Of a stretch of 64,000 nt of DNA, positions 16,368 through 21,900 are shown piece by piece. Origin of the DNA: Reichenbachiella sp. (GTDB lineage Bacteria; Bacteroidota; Bacteroidia; Cytophagales; Cyclobacteriaceae). How positions within the stretch are numbered: position 1 is the first letter of the stretch; each line of letters begins with the position of its first letter. A program made the translations under genes and the position numbers. The notes beneath the pieces were generated by a model. That model saw only the letters and a list, made by a program, of their open reading frames with translations, did not search any database and was not told where the DNA came from. Location of the stretch: the NCBI RefSeq assembly GCF_033344935.1, contig NZ_JAWPMM010000001.1:3148001-3212000 (forward strand), read 5' to 3'.

Positions 16368-16475
16368 AGATTCCAGCTCACTACCTGCATTAAACTTGAA
16401 GTTTTGATCCGTGATCGCTGCTCTGGTGTAGGAGTTAAACGAGAGGCCGAATGGGTAGCAATCATCCTTTTACAC
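16225..16475 (-). repeat. RHS core repeat, copy 3 (truncated)
   Basis: DNA here closely matches 17715-17955 and 19725-19965 by eye, covering the PFGLSFNSYTRAAITD to NPIM-NDPTGL region. It begins about 13 bp after the stop of the YwqK-like gene (16489), giving a sharp junction. A nonsense codon is present at 16470-16472. The shared DNA is the likely site of homologous exchange. Confidence 0.8.
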
Positions 16476-16488
16476 TACAGGGTGCTAG

Positions 16489-17106
16489 CTAGGGTTTATA
16501 AATAAGGTCCACAATTTCTTGGTTAAACTCAATAGTATCCACTATTACCCCATCCTTTAGATTGAAATGCCAAGCCACGTTTTCAAGCGAATCAAAGTAT
16601 TTAACAAAAATAATACTGTCTCTATATTCTACAAAAGTTTCTACCTTACCATTTATATAATAATTAACTGACTGATCAATTGGACGTCCATTTTCATATG
16701 TACTCACCGCCTTAATTTTCTGATTTTCATAATACGAAATCCACTTTCCTTGCTGTGAGCCATTGAAAAAATTTCCTTCAGCCAGAATCTGCCCATCGGG
16801 ATAATACAAAACTCTTTTCCCATTCTCAATTCCATTTCTATAAGTTCTTGACTCATCTATAGCATTATCTTCATAATAGTAAAAAATTCCATTTAAAGTA
16901 TCTTTCTTATAAAAAGCCTTACTCAAGGTATCTCCATTTGGAGCAAATTCAATCCAAAAACCTTCTTTCTTATTGTTAATTAATAATCCCTCTGATATTT
17001 TATTTCCCTCTTCACTGAAGACAGTAGTAATTGAATCCTTTTTTGAACATGCGATGGCAAAAAGAATTAATAAAAATCCAACATGCTTAAAATATGTACT
17101 TATCAT
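16489..17106 (-). CDS. YwqK/MORN-repeat lipoprotein, candidate immunity protein
   Basis: 205 residues. The lipoprotein signal (LFAIAC, Cys about 20) is followed by repeated short beta-hairpin units with the MORN/YwqK pattern G-x-[W/F]-x2-[F/Y/Y]-x-[P/N]-x-G: KEGFWIEFAPNGDT, NGIFYYYEDNA, NGKRVLYYPDGQ, QQGKWISYYENQ and so on. YwqK-family proteins are annotated as antitoxin-like or immunity proteins beside polymorphic toxins. Its ATG overlaps the stop of the upstream core+CT gene by one base (TAATG at 17106), so the two are translationally coupled, as toxin-immunity pairs usually are. Confidence 0.8.
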   Translation of the reverse strand: MISTYFKHVGFLLILFAIACSKKDSITTVFSEEGNKISEGLLINNKKEGFWIEFAPNGDTLSKAFYKKDTLNGIFYYYEDNAIDESRTYRNGIENGKRVLYYPDGQILAEGNFFNGSQQGKWISYYENQKIKAVSTYENGRPIDQSVNYYINGKVETFVEYRDSIIFVKYFDSLENVAWHFNLKDGVIVDTIEFNQEIVDLIYKP

Positions 17107-18230
17107 TATTTCGTCAAATTTCGATTTGTATGTTCAATGTATTCTCTGGTAGTTTTTTTATGCCCAAACCCATTCTGGTAGTGTGTCCTTACTCTCCAAA
17201 CCTCTCCTAATCCACCACTTGTTGTTCCCGGCAAGACTGTACTATCCTTATCTACTATTTTCATTTCTATGTTTTCTTCATAAGATGAATAATCATTTGG
17301 TCTTTCACTTCCTGATTTATCATCAGACAAATCTACGCCAATCAAATCAGCGACTTTGCTTAATGATTCAGCAATGGCCAATAACCCTGATTCAAATTTA
17401 CCCATACCTCCTCCACCGATAAGTTCGAACAATCCTTCTGCATCAATTGCAGATGCTTCTTTGGATGTTGTTTGAGTAGGGTCAGCACCACCTTCTCCTT
17501 CAAATACATATCCTCCTTCTTGATCGTATTCAGTTTCTTCGTTGTTCTCATCACCCTCTTCATCTTCATCAGCTGCAAAAAATCTCTCCACATCAGCCAT
17601 AACTTGGTCAGCCCAGCCACCAAAGCCATAACCGTAATTAAGCTCAGGCATAAAACAACTACCACATCCACTTCCACTTCTAGCCTCATCTACAGGATCG
17701 GTTTTCAAGCCTGTCGGGTCATTACCCATTATCGGATTGTTCAATCCGAATTGACTAGGTGTTAGACTCGGATACAAAAATGCCAAAGCATCCACCCCAT
17801 GGAATCTGCCCAGGCTCGGATCATACTTTCTGAATGGTGTACTGTACCAATCGGTCATAGATTCCAGTTCACTACCTGCATTAAACTTAAAGTTTTGATC
17901 AGTGATCGCTGCTCTGGTGTAGGAGTTAAACGAGAGGCCGAAAGGGTAATAGTCGTCTTTCTGCACTACCGGACTATGCGTCTGGGTCACCTTAAAATCA
18001 TCGAAAAATACGTCCATCGGAGTGTCTTCTTCATTAGAAAGATAAATATAGACATATCCGGGCTGATCGAAGGTCAACTGATGACTCAGTTTTTCATGAT
18101 CGCCATTCTCACCTCTTTCTTCTGCCACAGTGCTGATTTGTTGAAATCCAGTCCTGGTAGAGTCCACTTTATAGTTGCTATCAAACACCAAATAATCCAG
18201 AAATCCCTGATATACAATCAGCCCCTTCAA
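17106..18230 (-). CDS. Orphan RHS core + acidic C-terminus (displaced toxin cassette)
   Basis: 374 residues from a TTG start with an unconvincing N-terminus (MKGLIVYQGFLD). Residues about 12-205 are almost the same as residues about 1545-1740 of the 1981-aa protein: YLVFDSNYKVDSTR ... YYPFGLSFNSYTRAAITD ... GRFHGVDALA ... NPIMGNDPTGLKTDP. After GYGFGGWAD the sequence diverges into a very acidic linker (AADEDEEGDENNEETEYDQE), a Gly-rich helix region and a basic end (EVWRVRTHYQNGFGHKKTTREYIEH). The CT belongs to no family I recognise. It has no signal peptide and lies beyond a terminator (18297-18340), so it is probably a silent tip that becomes expressed after recombination with the main gene. 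Confidence 0.8.
   Translation of the reverse strand: MKGLIVYQGFLDYLVFDSNYKVDSTRTGFQQISTVAEERGENGDHEKLSHQLTFDQPGYVYIYLSNEEDTPMDVFFDDFKVTQTHSPVVQKDDYYPFGLSFNSYTRAAITDQNFKFNAGSELESMTDWYSTPFRKYDPSLGRFHGVDALAFLYPSLTPSQFGLNNPIMGNDPTGLKTDPVDEARSGSGCGSCFMPELNYGYGFGGWADQVMADVERFFAADEDEEGDENNEETEYDQEGGYVFEGEGGADPTQTTSKEASAIDAEGLFELIGGGGMGKFESGLLAIAESLSKVADLIGVDLSDDKSGSERPNDYSSYEENIEMKIVDKDSTVLPGTTSGGLGEVWRVRTHYQNGFGHKKTTREYIEHTNRNLTK
17715..18205 (-). repeat. RHS core repeat, copy 2
   Basis: Roughly 490 bp that match 19725-20215 almost base for base by eye, with an offset close to 2.01 kb. The match fades on the plus-strand left where the two CT regions diverge, and on the right near 18205, where the upstream flank no longer keeps frame with the main gene. 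Direct repeat of RHS core DNA. Confidence 0.85.
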
Positions 18231-18296
18231 TAAACCACTGTGTTACATTATAAGATTTCTAAAATTCTATCTTTCAGTCTCTCCTGTCCTGTGACC

Positions 18297-18340
18297 CAAC
18301 ACCCCACAAAACAAAAATGACCAACCCGAAGGTCAGCCAT
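18297..18340 (-). terminator. Cassette-type terminator, copy 2
   Basis: On the minus strand TGACC (18331-18335)...GGTCA (18318-18322) forms a 5-bp stem with an 8-nt loop, then TTTTTGTTTTG. It lies 87 bp after the stop of the 155-aa gene and upstream of the first orphan cassette, so it should separate the active operon from the orphans. Near-identical to the element at 14581-14630. Confidence 0.65.
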
Positions 18341-18426
18341 TTTATCAAAGTTCTATTTTAAAAAGCAGTCTCTGCGCTACTCAAATCATGCTTTTTATCA
18401 ATAGGTGATAATTGGATACATGACTA

Positions 18427-18894
18427 CTAATAACGAGGTACTTCGTTGGCATCAACCCATTGTAAACTTTCAGGTTCTATGACACTTGAATCATTCCAAA
18501 CAGTTACTTTCAATCTTAATCTGGTCCTAGGATCTTCATTAGTCATACATTCAACATAATAAATCCCGTTATCAGTAGCTTCAACTTCGGTAACTATTCT
18601 TACACTGTCAAAACCAAACCTAATTACTCTCTTAACTTCAATGGAATCATCGTTAATCAAAAACTGACTCTTTTTCCCAACCACTTTCCCTCCATTTTTA
18701 CCTTCAACAACTACTCCAATAGGAGGAAAGCTTACATCTGCATCCCAATACCCAATTTGCAAATTAGGAGGTAAATCGAGTGTTTCATTATAAGCAATCA
18801 AGTTTTCAGTAATAGAAGGCACAGTCTTCCACCACAGCACAAAACCTACAACTAATAATATCATTAAAATAATTATAGTCTTAAAGTACATCAC
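18427..18894 (-). CDS. Membrane-anchored small protein, candidate immunity protein of the 1981-aa RHS protein
   Basis: 155 residues. One N-terminal membrane segment (about 5-23, IIILMILLVVGFVLWW) is followed by a soluble beta-rich domain of about 125 residues (GVVVEGKNGGKVVGKKSQFLI ... GIYYVECMTNEDPRTRLRLKVTVW). No lipobox. It starts 9 bp after the stop of the large RHS gene, so the two are surely co-transcribed. Position and size fit an immunity protein acting at the periplasmic face of the inner membrane, but no family supports this directly. Confidence 0.65.
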   Translation of the reverse strand: MMYFKTIIILMILLVVGFVLWWKTVPSITENLIAYNETLDLPPNLQIGYWDADVSFPPIGVVVEGKNGGKVVGKKSQFLINDDSIEVKRVIRFGFDSVRIVTEVEATDNGIYYVECMTNEDPRTRLRLKVTVWNDSSVIEPESLQWVDANEVPRY

Positions 18895-18903
18895 ATTTAT
18901 AGA

Positions 18904-21900
18904 TTAAAAAGGTGCATAAATTATAGTTGCAGGAATCGTTATGGTTCTCGGAACATATGGATAAGGAGTTCCTCCAAACCTTTCTAAATTAGGTCCCATA
19001 CCATCTGGTGTATTCACTGGTCCTCCTAAGTATCGTTCATCAATAAAATCTGGATCCCAAAATCCATCGTTTACAAAGAGCTTGTAGGTAATAGAATTAT
19101 TATCTGGATTAGACGAATATTTTACATTAGTTCTTCCAATATGAAATACTCTATCAGTCATATTAACATTGAATTGACCAGAAGTACTCTCTCTACCTAA
19201 AACTATGTCATTATGGAAGTTTCTAAACCTAGATGAATTCATAAGAGACCGACTAGTCTTTGGTCCTATCTCCTGAGGAGATCCATCTCCGGTTAAATAT
19301 TGCATAGTTGCATCCCAACTATTATCTACTCCTTTATTTGTTTGAACCTCCCATGCCCCAGAGTAATACTTATCAGCTGATTGCGATTCGTCACCTCCTA
19401 AAGCCAGCCATTCCTCACGTGAAATTTCTTTACCTCCATGTTCGTTCCATTGCAAAACATTTCCACCTCCATCAGCAGCCAATTCATCTAAGTCTTCATA
19501 TGAAGAACTATTTCCCTCAGAGTCAATAGTGGTTATATCAGGACCTGAATCAGAATCTTTAGCTACATTTTTAGCATGCTCAAGTCTCATCCAAGCACGT
19601 GCAGAAGCAATAATTCCATCTGCCCATCCTCCAAAACCATAACCATTGTTAAGTTCTGGCATATAGCACGTACCACATCCATTTCCGCTTCTTGCATCAG
19701 CTACAGGATCGGTTTTCAAGCCTGTCGGGTCATTACCCATTATCGGATTGTTCAATCCGAATTGACTAGGCGTTAGACTCGGATACATACTCGCCAGCGC
19801 ATCCACCCCATGGAACCTACCTAAACTCGGATCATACTTCCTGAATGGCGTACTGTACCAATCAGTCATAGATTCTAGCTCACTACCTGCATTGAACTTA
19901 AAGTTTTGATCCGTGATCGCTGCTCTGGTGTAGGAGTTAAACGAGAGGCCGAAAGGATAGTAATCGTCTTTCTGTACGACAGGGCTATGCTTCTGTGTGA
20001 CCTTAAAATCATCGAAAAATACGTCCATCGGAGTGTCTTCTTCATTAGAAAGATAAATATAGACATATCCCGGCTGATCGAAGGTCAACTGATGGCTGAG
20101 TTTTTCATGATCTCCATTATTACCTTTTTCTTCGGCTGCAGTACTGATCTGTTGGAATCCACATCTGGTGGAATCTACCTTATAGTTGCTATCAAAGACC
20201 AAATAATTCAGATACGCCTTGGGCGCACCTTCTGGGCTTCTGTTGCCACTGAAGAAGTCTGCAAAAGGAAGTCCCGAGGCATTGTTGGCTGCTTCATAGA
20301 CCACGTCTGATGCTCCTCCTGCGATATTGGCCGCCACTGTATTGAGCAGAGCTGTCCAGCTCGCTGAGCTGTCATTGTGGTAGTACTTGGCAAAGACCTC
20401 CATGTCTACGGTATCCCCCGGCATCACCATCAGTGACTTGGCTAGCCCAATTCTTCTGTCAGCACTTCCATCGAGATGTATCGCATAGCCCGTGCTGTCT
20501 GTGGTGTGATCAAACAGTGTAGACTTAATACGTGTCACCTCCTCATACTTCTCGAAGTAGGCTTTGATGGCTGTAGTGTCCTGATCTTCCATGGTCGCCA
20601 AGTAGGTATCCTCGTCTATCTCCGTTTTGAAAGTCACACGGATGTTGCCCAAGTGATCGGTCAGGTGGTATTGGTACTCCCACCGGTCTGACCCTTCGAG
20701 AGCCTCAGGGTGACAGACTACACGCCCTTGATCATGAGCCATAAACTGCAAGGTGTCGTTTTCGTACACAAACCCGCCGATGTAGTCGGTGCGTCTGGTT
20801 TCCACTCCATCGATATAATGTACTTGTGCAATTTTTTGTGCGCCTGCATAGATGTTTTCAGTATACTGCGTTCGGGTACTATCGCCTTCGACGTGGCTCA
20901 GGCTGACAGTGACAGGTTGGTTTAGGTGATTGTAGGTCAGTGCTGTGATGCCTTTGTTTTTGTCCATCGTCAGGTTGCCGTTGGCATCATAGGCATAGTC
21001 GTCTCCTTCTTTATTTCCATCATTAAAACCTGTTGATTTATCTGAAGCGTCCGTCACACCCATTAGATGATTGGTATTTTCATTGTAGGCATATACCAAA
21101 TCATCAATCATTTGATTCGTTGTATCCGCGTGGGTGCCTTTACGTTTCAATGACTTGATGTTTCCATTGAGATCATAGCTGATGGCGGACAGGTCATAAT
21201 TAGTCGCTTCGCCCAATCCGGTCGCTTCACTGATCCTGTTCATCTCATCATACTGGTAGTCGAAGCCATTGGTCTGGGTTTCGAATGGGTTTTTCCATTC
21301 TATTTCACCTATGGTGCCATCGAACTTAGCATGAGTAGCATCCTGATATTTGAAGGCCATCTCAAAGAGATGCTCCTCTTCATCATTCGGGTCGTTCATT
21401 TTGGTAATTTGCCCTCGAATGTTATACGCATAATCTACTTCATCAAACCCATCGGCCAGTATTTTGTTTTTTAGCTGTCCCAGCGCATTGTAGCTGTTGC
21501 TGACTAGTACTTTTACCTGGCCGCTTCCTATTCGGTGCGTCGTGGTCAGGTGTCTGCCCATACGGTCGTAAGTGTATTCCTGTGTAATGTTCAAATTCCC
21601 GATTTGCGCATCGGGACTTTGGTGTGCTACATAGGTTTTCATGAGCAGGCCACGCCAGTGATACTGGGCGGTCATACGATCGGTACCACCTTTATGATTT
21701 TGAGTTACGGTCTGCACCACACGATAGTCATTGTCGTAGAAATTGACTGTACGCACAAACTGATCGGTAGTCCCTGAGATTTTAGCCATTGATCCGGTAG
21801 TCAGCCCTTTCACTCCAAACGTACTTTGGGCTGGAATGAGTTTGTTTTCGGTATTATCAAATACATTCAATGGCAATTGGAATTCTTCACTCGTGAAGTC

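Noticed and set aside
17106-18230. First orphan cassette as an independent, complete effector
   Set aside because: It has no signal peptide, its start is a weak TTG just where homology to the full gene begins, and it lies behind a terminator.
17799-18233. Plus-strand open frame of 144 codons
   Set aside because: It is the reverse of the conserved RHS core. A similar mirror frame occurs at 19906-20310, and neither has protein features of its own.
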